A stretch of DNA of 64,000 nt. It comes from Piromyces finnis (lineage: Eukaryota > Neocallimastigomycota > Neocallimastigomycetes > Neocallimastigales > Neocallimastigaceae). A model generated the notes under the pieces. It did not search any database. It was given only the letters and a program-made list of their open reading frames with translations, and was not told where the DNA came from. The stretch lies in the NCBI GenBank assembly GCA_002104945.1, contig MCFH01000016.1, positions 682,001-746,000 of the forward strand, in the 5' to 3' direction. Each line of letters opens with the position of its first letter. The stretch's first letter is position 1. Below are positions 29,501-43,174 of this stretch, in pieces. The position numbers and the translations under genes were made by a program.

Positions 29501-32500
29501 TAATTCTGAAGGTGCCAGAATCAAGCAACAATTTAATAAAGCATTTGAGCAAATTACTAAAACTGCTTCAATTATTGATAAAGAAATGAAAGAATTAAAT
29601 ATGAATGAAAACCAAACAATGATTTCAAAAAGAAATGAAGTTTCTAGTATTGCTACTATATATTCTACACATTCTTCCATATTACAACATTTAGAACAAT
29701 TAATTAAATATACTTTCCCACAAACTAAAAAGATTCTCAATAACTATGTTCATTGGAATAAAGAATGGGATGAAGTATTAAATTGTGTTAACGAAGATTT
29801 AATATTAAAAAACGATCCAAATAATTTAAATAATGGTATAGGAGATATAAGTATGTCTGAAAGTATTTTTACTAATTCTTCAGGTATTATTTCTCTTCCA
29901 ACAAATAATAATAATATTAATGGCAGTGCTAATACTAGAAGTTTAAAACAAGAAGTAGATGAATGGATTCAAAAAATTGATGATATAAATGAAAAGATTA
30001 GTGAATTAATGTTTAAAAGAGAACAAGCAATGAAAATTAGACGAAATACTCTTCAATCTTTCTCAAGTAAATATAATTCACATAAGCAGAATGTTACCAA
30101 GAATCGTTATACTTTACTTTATAACATTACTAAAGAACAAGTTAAGAAATCAATTTTTAAAGGCATCTATGATGTTGATCTTGAAGAATTAAATGATAAT
30201 AATAATAAATCAGGCGAAATCAATGATAATATTGATTCTAAAGATGTTTTTAATTCATCAAAGGTATTTATTGAATTAGAATCAGAGTTATCAATCTATT
30301 CAAAAAAATTAAATTCAGAATACCCTGCAAAATTAAATAATTTATATCAAAGAATAGAAAGTTTATTAACTTTCCTTGACGCTGAATTTAAAAATAGAAC
30401 TCAATTAAATACACGTAGAATTTTTCCAAATCTCCCATTAGGTGGTGTTACTCGATTAACTAAACTTCCTACACTTACTTCAATTCCTCCTCCAAATTTA
30501 CAATTTAGTTATTTCCCACAATTCATGATTAAAAATGCTGATGAAGTAATTTCCCAAGGGAAAAATGAAGTATTACATCCATTAGTTAATGATGGTATTG
30601 AGCGTGCTGCAAATTTAGGTACTATTGTTCTTGATCTTCTTCAAAATATCAGTAATAGAAGAAAAGAAAGTGATAAACTTCAAGATATTTTAATAAAAGA
30701 AGAACAAAAAGAAGCTGAAAATTTACGTTATATTCAAAATAAAATTATGGATTATTATAGAATGATAAAACGTTTAGAAATCTGGATTGATAATACTAAA
30801 CAAGATCTTAGTATATTTAAAGAACAAATTCCAGATATTAGTGCAAGGTTGAAGGATGAATCGCTAACAAATGATATTGAGTACATCGAAACAGATAGAA
30901 CTGCCTTAGAAAACACAAAAAAATGGTGTACAAATATTACTAATACAATAGAAGATATGTTAAAGGACAATTATTTAGGTAAAGTAGTAGAATTATTTTA
31001 AATAATTTTAATATATAAAAATAATAATGATAGGTATATAAATAAATAAATTTTAAAAACTGAAATATAAACTAATTTATTTAAATATTATATAAACAAA
31101 ACTGTAGAAATTCCACATAACCCTGCAAATAGTAGCAATAATTCTAATTTAAGTAAAAGAAATTTTGATAGATTATGGAATGAAATAAAAATTGATATAA
31201 ATTCTTATGAAAGTTCTGAAGTTGACGATAGTAATGATGAATCAAGTAGCTCAGTTTCTGTAATAGATGAAACCCTGGAAAAATATGTACCAAAGCATTC
31301 TATTCATGAAATTTTATTCAACAATTTAAAGGATTTTAACCTATCTTTCCATAAATTTATAAACAATACCATTTCTCCAACACAACATACTTTAAATAAT
31401 TTAATTAATAAAAAGATAGATACTTTAAAAGAGAATTGGTTAAAAGAAAGTGCTAATATACAAGAATTCCTAGAAAATAGTAAAAAGAATAAATTTAACA
31501 ATGAATCTTTTGAAGAAATTGAAGAAAAAATTAAGAAGCAGTTAATAAATATCTTTGAAAATTATAGAATTAAACTGAAAGATATAAATAATAATGACTC
31601 TGATAAAATTACCGGATTATACAAATATAATATTAATGAAGTAAAAAAAATGCAAGAAGAATTTAATCAACAATTGAATAGTCTTCATCAGAACTTATCA
31701 CAAATCATAAGTATGCGTACTGAAAATCAAGTACCAACATTTAATCAACAATTACTTAATTTTGAAAAAGAAGAATGGAATAATTATATAGATATTTGTG
31801 GTAGTCTTAAAAAGTTCTTAAATTTAATTCCACAACAGCAAATTGACATAAATATTAAAGATATTAATGATAGAGTTAATAAATTAACCTTATTAAAAAA
31901 CGAAGTTATGGAAATGAATACATCATTTATTCAAAAACAAACTACTGAAACACCAATTGTTATGAAAAGATTAATATCATATAATAATCAAGCTAATATT
32001 TTATTGGAATTTAGTAAGGATTATAATGATAAAATAGATATCATATTTCATCTTATTGAAAATTTAACTAGTGAAAATAATATTAATAGCGAATTAGAAA
32101 AAATTTATACTACAATTTATGCAGCTATTAAAAAGATGATTAGTGATAATTCTGAGTTAGAACTAAATGAAATTGAAAATATATCACTAATGAGACCAGC
32201 ACTTTTTAATATTCAACAACAACTTAAAGAAGTCATATATGCAAACATTCATAAATTAGATGGTAGCTCAATAAATAAAAGAAATTCAATAAAAAGAATG
32301 AGTCAAGTATATAACCTTTCATCTATTACTAGTACTGATTTAGAAGATATAGAAAATAATGAAATATGTAAAGAAATTAATACTTTCACAAAAGAATATG
32401 TAAAATTCAATCAAGATTTAATTAGTTTTAACAGTTCCAATTGCCATTTACAATACCTAAATATTCAACAATTATTGACTGAAACCACAGAATGGTATAA

Positions 32501-35500
32501 TATTTATCATCTTTTATTTGAATGGATTGCTGCTGCTGATAGACTTCGTGTGGACAATGAAGAAAGAATAAAGAAGTACTCTTCTGGTGGAACATATGAA
32601 GTTCCATACGGCTTTGAGCCAAAATTAGATAAAAAAAGAATTGAAGAAATTGAACAGGAACAAAGTCGTTTAGAAAATCGTCATAAGGAATTCAAGAATG
32701 GTTCTCGATACAGAAGAGTAATTAATTCTAAAAAGAATATTTTAGACTCCATGAATAAAATAAGCACTTCTGAAAATGTTTTATCCAAAAATAAACGTCT
32801 TTTAGATGCCATTATGAATATAAATGAAAGACATACTTCATTAATGTTTACTAAAGAAAATCGTAAAGCTTATGAAACTGAAAATTACACTCTTCTCCCA
32901 GAAATCATTAAAAAGTTTGTTGAATATAGGTTACAAAAATTCAGTAGAGTTGAACATAAATTAATGGAAATTATTCAGATTCGCAGTACTGATATTATTA
33001 TTTGCAAAAAAATATTTAATGAGGTTAATCTCCCAAATAAAACATTATTAAAGGATATAACAGAAATGAATGATGATCTTGATAACGTTCTTTTACTCCA
33101 AAAACAAAATATGGATAAAATGGATAATTATGAAAACATAATGAAAGGTATTAATAACAAAGCTACAACAATTGTTAATCATACTTTAGAAATATTACAA
33201 TGTCTCAAAAATATTTCTGAAAATATTATTGAAAAGGAATATAATCTATTAAATAATGAATTAGTAAAACTTTCTTCTTCAGAAAATTCTGATGGTAAAG
33301 AAATTAGCGTTGATAATAATTACAATGAAGCTTATCTTAATGAATATAAAGAAAATAAAGTGAAAAAAATTAAAAAGGCTTTTAGTGACATTTCTTCCAC
33401 TATTATGGAAAAAAATAAAGAATTAAATGAACACTATGAAAATGTTTTGGAAGAATTAACTAGAAATCTTGTTAATAGCTGGGAAGAAAAGAATGATATT
33501 ATTAATCTAGAGCATTGGATTATTAATATTAAGGGAGATTTAAATAAATATATTGAACTCTATGAAAATATCCCAAGTGATTCATTAATAGAAATACCAA
33601 AAGAGCATCTTACAAACTATATTAAAGAAATCATTGATTCATTTGAAAAATATAAAAATGAATTAAATATTCATAAACCATTAATTGAAAATGCAAAACA
33701 AAATTCAGATAAAACAGTAAAATCTTTAAGATCTTTAATTTCATCAAGTTCAAATTCAGTTATTTCACAAGTATCTAATACTATATGTGAAAATTCACCA
33801 ATACCAATGATGGTATCTCCATTTGAAAGCCTCTTAAAGTCTAATAATGAAATTGTAAAAAGAAGAAGTATGGATACTATCACTCTTTCAATTAGTAGCA
33901 CAAAACGTTCAAATATAAATATTTACAATAAGCCAGAAGAAGTCCAAACACGTTTCAAGAATATTAGTAGTTTCTTTGAAAAGATAACAGATATCATTAA
34001 TCAAGAACTTTCATATGCCTATCAATCTAGAGATATTTTAATTAAATATAATAATGCTGAAACACACATATTTAGTCTTAGTCAAAGAATCCAAAAATTC
34101 GTTGAAGTTTCATCAAATGAAAACAAATCAGCAATTATAGAAAAGGATAAATCTAATGATGGAATTATTAGCCAGTTTGAAAATGAACTTCACGAAGTTG
34201 AAAAAACTCAAATTAATAAAAACTTAAGTGAAATTATTGACAATCTTATTGGTAGTCAATCGGAAAAGAGTACTATTATGGAAGAAATCATTGTATCTTC
34301 TTTAAATAGAGATATCAATGAATTAAAGAATCTTGCAAAAGATTTACAAGAACAAATTGTTAGTTTGAAGCGTTCAAAGATTCTTTTTGAAGGTTACATT
34401 AAGCAGAGTCATGAAGTTAGAAATTGGATTATTGAACACCATGATATTTTAGAGAAATTCAATAAAAGCATTGAAGATCAAACAAATCGATGTGAAGATA
34501 TTAAACAAAAATTCTTATCCGAAAACATTGAAGATATTCCAGAAGAAGAAATTAGAATTGCATATCAAACAGAAGAAGCTATTATCAATGATATTATCGA
34601 AAATTTAAATAATGAAGAAATTGCAATTAAACGCTATGATATTACATATGAGCATCTTAAAACTTACTCTAATAAAATTTTATCGGACAATAAAATATCA
34701 AAAGGTGTTCTTTCTGATAATAGTTTAAAAATAATAAAAGAATATCAAGAAAAAGTAACATATCTCTGGAATGATTTAAATAAAAAGTTGGAGGTATTAA
34801 AGAACCGTATTGAAATTAGAATTAAGATATTACTATGGATTAAAAAGATGGAAGAATCTGAAACCTTTATGTGGAGTTTGGAAGAAAATATTGAAAAGAC
34901 TGAAGAATTAAATATAGAAGTTGATACTGAAGATAATCCTGCTATTCAATTTGGTAAAGCTGTTGATGATGTTATTCGTAACTGGGAATATGAAGTAAGC
35001 TTCAGAGAGGAAACACATGAAAACCTTAAAAATGAATTGAATGAAATTGAGATACGAGCAGAATCTATTTTATGTGAAAATGAAATAGATGTCTTTAATA
35101 AAAATTGGTATTTAATTAATATCAGTGAATCATTAGCTTCACTTCAAGAATTGTTTGAATATAAGAAACAACGCTTATTTGAAACTTCTCAGCAATTAGA
35201 ACAATGGATTATTCAATTAAATGGATTAGAAGAATGGATTACAGTTACAAATTCAACATTAAAAAGCAATTTAGAATCAGATGACTTTGGTATAATTGGT
35301 GATAATGATGCTTCTAATCAAACTAATATTAAAACTTGGTCTCATAATCAAATTTCTCTTTCTCTTCAATTTTCAAATGAAATTTCCAATAAATTTAAGA
35401 CATTAAATACTATTAGAGATGAATTAATTCGAAGTTTCAATGAAGTTGTTCCACAAATCACTAGGGAATCATTTATTAATTGGATTAATGGATGCCATGA

Positions 35501-38198
35501 TAAATTAAATAATTTAAATGAAGAAATAGAACAAATGAAATTAATTACTGACAAACTCTTAGAACGTGCGACTCAATATCAACAATGGAAAAGTAAATTA
35601 TTGAGCATTACTTCAGATGTTGATGATATTTCAGAGATGGTAAACTATGAAGAAATAGATGATAATATGTATATCGCTCTATATGATAGATTAAATAACT
35701 TAGAAAAATTATTAAAGAAAGTTGTTAGTGAACAATCTATACAAGTTGATGTTTCTAATCATAAAACTGAAATTATAAATTCAAGAAATGTTAATAAGCA
35801 TGCAGAAGAACTTCAAAGAAAAATTGATGAAAATCGCAAAGCTATTCAAGATTCACAAGAAAATATAATGAAAATTAAGGTTGTTAACACTATTAATCAA
35901 GAATTAGAAAGAATTGATTTATGGTGTACTTCAACTATGCGTGATTTACCAAAGGCTTCTCTCTTAATGGAATCCATGAATAGTTCTAAGAGTTCTTCTA
36001 TTAAAGATATTGACACTTTACCAGCAATTAATATTGAAGCATTTACAAAACACAGTGATAATGATATAATAGCAGATACTACCACAGAAGGATTAAGTAC
36101 AACAGAAACTGCATTAAAGGATGCAATAAAACTTCATAATTTTGTTAATATGGAATTACAACAAAACAAAAAAGATATGAATAACATTTGTAAAACCTAT
36201 GATGATACCTTCAAAAATATTCCATCTCTTGATAATCAATATCAAGTATTAGAAAAAAGATTAGAAGCTGTAGATGAAACATTAGTTTCTGGTTTGAATC
36301 GTATAGACGTTATTAAGAGAGTTTACTCTCATGATAAAGCCTCTTTTGAAATCTTTGCTTGGATTGAAACCGCAAACAAAAAATTACAAGCTATGATGAC
36401 TAACGATGAAGATAAGATTGAATCTATTCATGAATTAGAAGGTCGAGTGGAAATATTTAGTTCTTCAATTAAGGATTACATTGATATGACTGAGAAAGTT
36501 CAAAATATTATTCAAAATTCATCTATAAGTAAAAAGGAAATTAATAATTATTCAAGAATTATTAATGAACGTTCTAATGCTATTCTTTCTGAATGGGATA
36601 TTATAAATGAATTATTAATATCCATAAAAAATGATAAATCTCAAAAAGAAAGAGAAATGAAATATAACATTGTTCTTAATGAAATTAATCAATTAATTAA
36701 TGGTATTAAGGAGCGTATCTTTAATGTTGGCCAATTAAACAATATTAACATTAAAAATGAAGATCAACTTAATATTGTTTTTGGTCGTTTAGAAGGTGAG
36801 TTAATTGCGGGTGTTTATCCAAAATTATCTCTTTTTGAAAAGAAATTAGATGAATTAGATAATCATGACTCTAATGAATATATTGTTTTCAAAAAGAAGT
36901 TAAGTAATTTACATTCTCAAGCTGATATCTTAATAGAGATAATTAATGAAAGAAAGGTTAAATTAAGAATTCTAAAATATGTTCAAAATCATAATAACAT
37001 AACTGACAAAATTGAACAACAAATTAATGAATTTAATAAAGTTATTGATGGTCAAAATAGTAATATGTCTAAAAGTGATATTGAAACGGCATTGGCCGTT
37101 CTTGATAGTAAAGCTATGTACTTTAACGCTAGTATCTATAAGATGTTAGAAGAAGCTAAAGAACAAATTGAAAATATCAAGGATACAGAAGAAGACCTTA
37201 ATAAAGATAACAATATTAATAACTCTGAAAATAAACCAAAGGATGATTGGAAGGTATTGGAAAGACAACATCAAATTGAAAAGAAATGGGAAAATGTTAA
37301 ATCCAAAGTTAAAAGAAGAAAAGATCTTCTTAGTGCCAAACTCATTGCTAAAACAGAAAGTCCATCTATGTCTGGTATTCCAAGAAGTAATAATCGTAAC
37401 CGTACAAATAGTACCAGTAGTAATGGCAGTTATCGTCTATCTGTATTGAGAGGTTCCTCGACCACACCATCTAATAGTCGTTCTAATACACCATCACGTA
37501 CTAGAACGCGTTCTACAACTCCTGCTAGTAGTGTCAAAAAAAGAAATAGAAAACCAAGTCTTTTTAGTACTTCACCATCACCCACAATTTCTCCAACACC
37601 TCCACCTGCACCAACTAATCTTCCTTCTGGACCTATTCGTGTCTTTATACCAGTTAATGATTATATTCCAGATCCAAAAGACAAATTGGATGTTGAAGTC
37701 GCACATATTGTCAATAAATGCCCGAGATCAATTAAGGTTACTAAAGCCGAAGGTGAAGGTAAATATTGGTTTGGTGAAATTATTCCAAAACTTTGTTATT
37801 GTCGTTATTTAAGATCTGGTATTATTATGGTTCGTGTTGGTGGTGGTTGGCAAGGTAAGATAAATAAAAATTATAAATAATATAATATTTATAATAGTTT
37901 ATTTTTAGATAAAATGGAAATTCATTAATATTTAAATAATTAATATTAATACTAAATTATTTTTTTTTTTTTTTTATTTTAATCTTTTCCAGAGTTAAGT
38001 AAATTTTTATTAGACCATAGTAATCTAGAACATAGAATTCCATTAGTAAGATCATTTGCCCCAGAAGATGCTTCAATTGCCGAAGATGAAAGCCAAGGAC
38101 AAGTTATAGAATTTGATCGTAATGAGGCAGCTAATACATCATACAGTGTACTACAAAAACTTGCTAAGTCAAAAAATAGCTCAAAAAATAATTCATAA
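26593..38198 (+). CDS. Giant spectraplakin-like cytolinker (CH-CH, spectrin-like repeats, GAR domain)
   Basis: Spectraplakins link actin to microtubules. Five exons join in phase: 26593-27264, 27790-28684, 28861-30978, 31108-37854 and 37993-38198, giving about 3,545 residues. CH1 (about residues 45-190) reads RTFTRWCNAQL, then DLGTDLQDGIRLLKLLEILS and RIHKILNVGKALTFL. CH2 (about 335-480) reads LLLNWCQNILKPYVDLE, SWQNGVAFLSLIHSIR, then, after a 40-50 residue insert, WYNNLERAFNLAEKYFKI. About 2,800 residues of helical, Trp-punctuated sequence follow, resembling degenerate spectrin repeats (for example LEEWITVTNSTLKSN). A Ser/Thr/Arg-rich basic stretch (about 3310-3400; SGIPRSNNRNR, SNTPSRTRTRSTTP) precedes the GAS2-related GAR domain (about 3410-3490), with CPRSIKVTKAEGEGKYWFGE and IIMVRVGGGWQELSKFLLDH. 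The protein ends KNSSKNNS. No plakin repeats or EF-hands were seen. The first intron (525 nt) is the least certain join. Confidence 0.88.
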
Positions 38199-39211
38199 TT
38201 AGGATATATATATAAATTTTATATATAATATACTTTTAAAAAAAAAAAAGAAAAAAAGAAATAACTAAAAAACTATTTTTGACATTATAATAATATATAT
38301 ATAATAATTAAATAAAATTATTTATATATAAATTAATTTTAATTACAATTTTAATAACAACATCTATATAAATCTTTAAAATTAAAAAAAAAAAAAAAAA
38401 AAAATCTTTTTAAATTGACTTTTATATCTCAAAAATTTTAATTATATAAATCATTTAATAATATTCTTTAAATTAATAAACAATTATCAAAAGCAAATAT
38501 TATAATGAAAATAAAAATTAATAAAAGAAATTTAAAAAAAAAAATAATAATAATAATAATAAATAATTTATTGTGAAGACTTTTTATAATTTTATTTTTA
38601 TTTTTTAATTTTTTATTTTATTTTATTTTATTTTTCTATTAGTATTTTATAATAAAAATAAAAAGGATGAGAGAAGTAGTGATTTAAAAATTATAATATA
38701 TATTAGAAAAATTAAAAGCTTTTTTTTTTTTTTTTTTTTTACTATAAAATAAATTATTTTAATATATATCTATATTATATATGAAAAGATCAATGATTAA
38801 TGATATTAAAATAAAATAAAAACTATTAAATAATTGTTGTTTTATTTTGTTTTTAGTTTGTAATGTTTCTCTCTTATTTTATATATAAATATATATGAAA
38901 TTATATAAAAAAAAAAAAAATGTGTTTTGGTTTTTAAAATCCTTTTATCTTTGTTATTTTACTTCTATTTTGAATAGTTAATCTTTATATCTAATTATTG
39001 TTGATAATTATGTTTTTTTTTTTAAAAAAAAAAAAGATTTTTATATGTGAAATTTTTCTCATTCTTTTTTAAAAAAGATATTTGTATTAAATTTTGAAGT
39101 TATTCTCTAGCACTTAATTTGTATTTTTTTTTTTCTTTTAACTATACATACATACTTTTTTTTTTCTTAATAAAAATAGAATATGAGAAAAATAAAAACA
39201 TAAAAATCAAT
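38199..39211. terminator. Convergent 3' region (spectraplakin / Vps74)
   Basis: About 1 kb with both 3' ends. It contains an A20 run (38384-38403), a T-run (about 38721-38740) and a T11A12 palindrome (39013-39035). No gene seen. Confidence 0.45.
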
Positions 39212-40566
39212 CTATAAAATTGATTCCATTCTAGTGTATACACTATATACACCAGCCATTACTTCTGTAGTACCCATGGCCTTTGCCTTATCAGTCCATA
39301 ATGCATTTTCTTGTAATAATTCATCAACCTTTTGATAAGCAGCATCTTTTTGATTTTGATTTAAACCAATTAAAGCATTATCTAAAACATCAGCAGCATA
39401 AGCTGAACAAAGCATAGCAATAGTACGTTTATCTGGTTTTGATACACGTCCTAATAAAACATTAATAACTCTTTGGATTAATCTTTCTTTTACAGAAAAA
39501 TCAGCAACTGGGTGAGTAGCCATATCGAATAAAACAAAATTCTTCTTCTCTGTTCTAAGAACACCCTTATCTACTAAACCCTTTGCTATACGTTCACGTA
39601 CTTGCTTTAATTGATAACCAATTTTCATTAAATTCCATGTTTCACCTTTCATTTTTTTTATCATTTATTTTATTAATAATATCAAATGTATTTGTTATTC
39701 ATGTATAAAAATTGTTAATAAATTATATATATTTAATAATATATTCAATTAATATTCAAGTATTTTTTAATTCCCATTTTTTAAAAAAAAAGTCATTTTA
39801 AAAAATCAACTTTATTTTAATATTATAAAAAATTTTAATTATATAAACTTATACATCCAACAAAAGTATTATTACATACCACATAATAAATCTATCCAAG
39901 TTAATACACTTTGCTGTTCCATTTTCATATACTTGAGAGCTTCGTCAAGTAATACTTCACCAGTAGGGACATCATTTACAACTTCTATTATTCTATCTTG
40001 TAATGGTCTTTTCTTTACTTCTTTCATAATAGCAATTCTTCCACGTAAAGATAATTCAATTAATATGCAACCTCTTAACGCATATGATATATTTTCATTC
40101 CAAAAAGATAAATAACCCTTCAATAGTTGTTGTTTAATAGTATTGAATTATATTTTTTATATAATTTGATAATGTATATATGTTTGATGTTATTTTAATT
40201 AATAAATATGTCATTATATGAATGTGTGTTTATTTTTAAAAAATCCAAAAAAAAAAAAAAAAAAAAAAAGAAAAGAAATGAAAAAACATAATCAAATTTA
40301 ATACATTGTAATATAATATGTATATTGATAAAATATATTGATACATAATAATTGAAAATTAAAATTTATTAATTTACTTGTGAATCTTTAAGACCTAATA
40401 ATAAAACTTCTTCTAAGATTGTTAATTTGTTCTTTCCATAATTATCTCTTTCGTCATCAGATTTACTAAAAGAATCATTGCTACTTTTTTTTGATAAATG
40501 ACCTTCTAATGAACTACTAGATCCTCCACCTCTTCTTCTTTTTACTAAACCCTCTGCTGAAGCCAT
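39212..40566 (-). CDS. VPS74: Vps74 / GOLPH3 Golgi PI4P-binding adaptor
   Basis: GPP34-family peripheral Golgi protein that binds PI4P and retains glycosyltransferases in the Golgi. Three exons join in phase: 40566-40378, 40117-39880 and 39645-39212, giving 286 residues, a usual length. The N-terminus is basic and Ser-rich (GLVKRRRGGGSSSS), resembling the coatomer-binding Arg cluster of the family. The fold then starts with NKLTILEEVLLLGLKDSQGY and LSFWNENISYALRGCILIEL. The next conserved blocks are DRIIEVVNDVPTGEVLLDEA and QQSVLTWIDLLCGETWNL, the latter spanning an intron. The C-terminus has KLTI-to-PDKRTIAMLCSAYAADVL and a beta-hairpin-like region, ending YSVYTRMESIL. It is complete, with no missing block. 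Confidence 0.96.
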
Positions 40567-41580
40567 TTTATATAAACTATTGATGAAAAATTATAAGAAT
40601 TACAATTTAAATAAATTATTATTTATATTATCAAATTTACAACAATAAAAATTTTGTTAAAATATGTTAGTAAAATTTAAAATATTTAAAGAAATTGATA
40701 AAATGAATATTAATATTTGTATGATTAATTTTATTACTGTTATTTAATATATTTAACATTATGAAATATGAAAAAATAATAAATAATATTTTTAATTATA
40801 AATAATACGATAATAATGAAAGTTATTATTAAATTTAATACAATTATAATACATATTAGTACTTATTTGAATTATTTAATTTTATTAATTTTAAAAATTT
40901 CTTTTGAAATTTATAATTATTATTTATATAACAATACTTTTAAATTTGTCATTTATTCTGAATATTTGATATTTATTTAATTATATTTAATTCCAAACTT
41001 TCAACTGGTTTTGAATTATATTAATAATTCTTTAGATTCTGAAATCACTTTTATTTGTTTACACATATTACTCTTTCATTTATTTTCAATTTTCTACTAA
41101 TAAAGTAATAATTGATTATAATAAAATATATAACAATCAAATTATAATAAAGTTCATAGTAAACTTTATATTATAATAGATTTAAGTACGCCTTATTTTT
41201 TATTGTTGTTAAAATACCTTTTACTAATTTCTTTCTTTTATTTTTTATACTTTATAATTTTAATATTATTCGAAAAAAAAAATGGAATAAAGAACAATAA
41301 ATAATAAATAATTTATTTTTAACAATCATAAAAATTAAAATAAATATGGATTTTTGATATATATTACAATATAATTTAATATATTACAATTCTTGAATAT
41401 TTCATAAGAAATTACTTAATATACTTAAATACATTCTAATATATTATTGATTAAATAACCAAGAAAAAAAATAACAGAAAAATCATTTTGAAAATCTGAA
41501 AGGAGGAAGGTATATTAAAAAAAATTGAATTTTATTTCAAGAATGTATTATTAAAAATTTATTTATAATAAGAAAACAAT

Positions 41581-41610
41581 AAAAAAAAAAAAAAGAGAGA
41601 GAGAGAGAGA
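41581..41610. repeat. A-run plus (GA)8 microsatellite
   Basis: A14 followed by alternating GA to 41610. It is one of very few G-containing simple repeats in the window and lies about 1 kb upstream of the TAF3-like start. Confidence 0.85.
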
Positions 41611-42302
41611 AGGAATGAAAATAGGAAGTTGAAGTTTTGTAAATAGAAAAAATTATAATAATTTGAAATTTTGAATTTTGTTTTTTTTAAAGTAAAAATT
41701 TTATCAATTTATGTTTTTATATAAATTAATTATAATTTATTTAAAGATATTATTTTATCTAACATTATTTCGTGTTTTTCTTTTAAATACATATAATACA
41801 TGTATATAAATGCAAATTATTGATGTTATTTTCATTTTAAAAATATGTTTTATTAGAATATTATTATGTAACTTTATAAACATTGCTAATTTTATTATTC
41901 TATAGCAAATATTATATGGGAAAACGTTCTATTTTCAAAAATAAAACTGTTTATTAATTGTATTTAGCTTATATATATTAATTTCCATCACAATACAATT
42001 TTAAATATTATTATTTTAAAAATATATTATTTAAATAAAAATAGTAATTGTAATCAGTATTACATAGGTTAAAAAAGTAACAATATAATAAATAACATAT
42101 ATAACTACATTTATTTCATTTAATATTTTCCATTACATCTTAACTTTAAATAAAAAAATCGTTTAGTAGGCTATCTATACAAGATAATTTCATCAATTAA
42201 ATTAGCATAGCATAACACAAAAAAAAAAAAAAAAATCTAATACAGTTATTATAGTTAAGTATATGTATATAGTGTATTATTAATAATTAAAATTCTAAAA
42301 AA

Positions 42303-42338
42303 AATATATTAAAAAAAAATTTTTTTTTTAATATATTA
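42303..42338. other. Near-perfect palindrome centred on A9T10
   Basis: AATATATT, A9, T10 and AATATATT are arranged symmetrically with a one-base offset, about 320 bp upstream of the TAF3-like start. It could extrude as a cruciform; function unknown. Confidence 0.5.
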
Positions 42339-42653
42339 AAATGTATAATTCATTTTTTTTTTATAAGAAATATATTAATATTATCATCTTTTAAAACATA
42401 ATAATGACAAATTTAATCTTATTTTGAATAAAATTGAATGTGTATATATATTTGATTATTAAAAATAATAATAATTTAAGTACATATAACATAAATTATA
42501 TATTTTAATAAATTTTTAACATTTACTTACATTTCAATCTGATAACCAGTTATTTAATACAACGAATATATTTTTTTAGAAAAAAATAGTATATTAAATC
42601 ATTTTCATCAAGTTAACATAATACTATATTATATAATAAATAAATAAATAAAA

Positions 42654-43140
42654 ATGGAAGAATTCCCTTTAAATATATCAAAATATTGTATAGCAAAATT
42701 ATTATTTCAAGCTGGATTTGAAAAAGTTAATAAATCATCATGTGAAGTATTATGTGATATTTTATTTAATTATATACAACGATTAGGAAGTGATATAAAA
42801 TCAAAAGCCGAACATCAAGGAAGAACAAAAGTTAATATAGACGATATAACATTATATTTTGATGAAATAGGAATAAAACAACAGGATCTAAATGATTTTT
42901 GTAAAATATGGATTCATTCCAAAAATCCAAATTCTACAACACAAAATACAACTGGAGAAAAAATAGAAGAAAATACAACCGAAGAAGAAAAAGATAAGAG
43001 TAATTTAGTAAAATCATCAGATTTCCCTCGTCTATCGCCACCTGAATTCCCAATGAGTAAATATATATGTTTTTTATATATTTAATAATTTACAATCTAA
43101 TTAATTTGTTATTAATCAAATATCTCTTAATATAAATAAA

Positions 43141-43174
<34 letters not shown>

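Larger units (their letters stand above)
40567..42653. other. Gene-free divergent region (Vps74 / TAF3-like)
   Basis: About 2.1 kb, very AT-rich, expected to hold two promoters. It contains A14 followed by an 8-unit GA repeat at 41595-41610, and a near-perfect palindrome centred on A9T10 at 42303-42338. No open frame of note. Confidence 0.55.

Noticed and set aside
28299-36085. Antisense frames opposite the spectraplakin
   Set aside because: Hydrophobic Leu/Ile/Ser shadows of the helical repeat codons; no support as genes.
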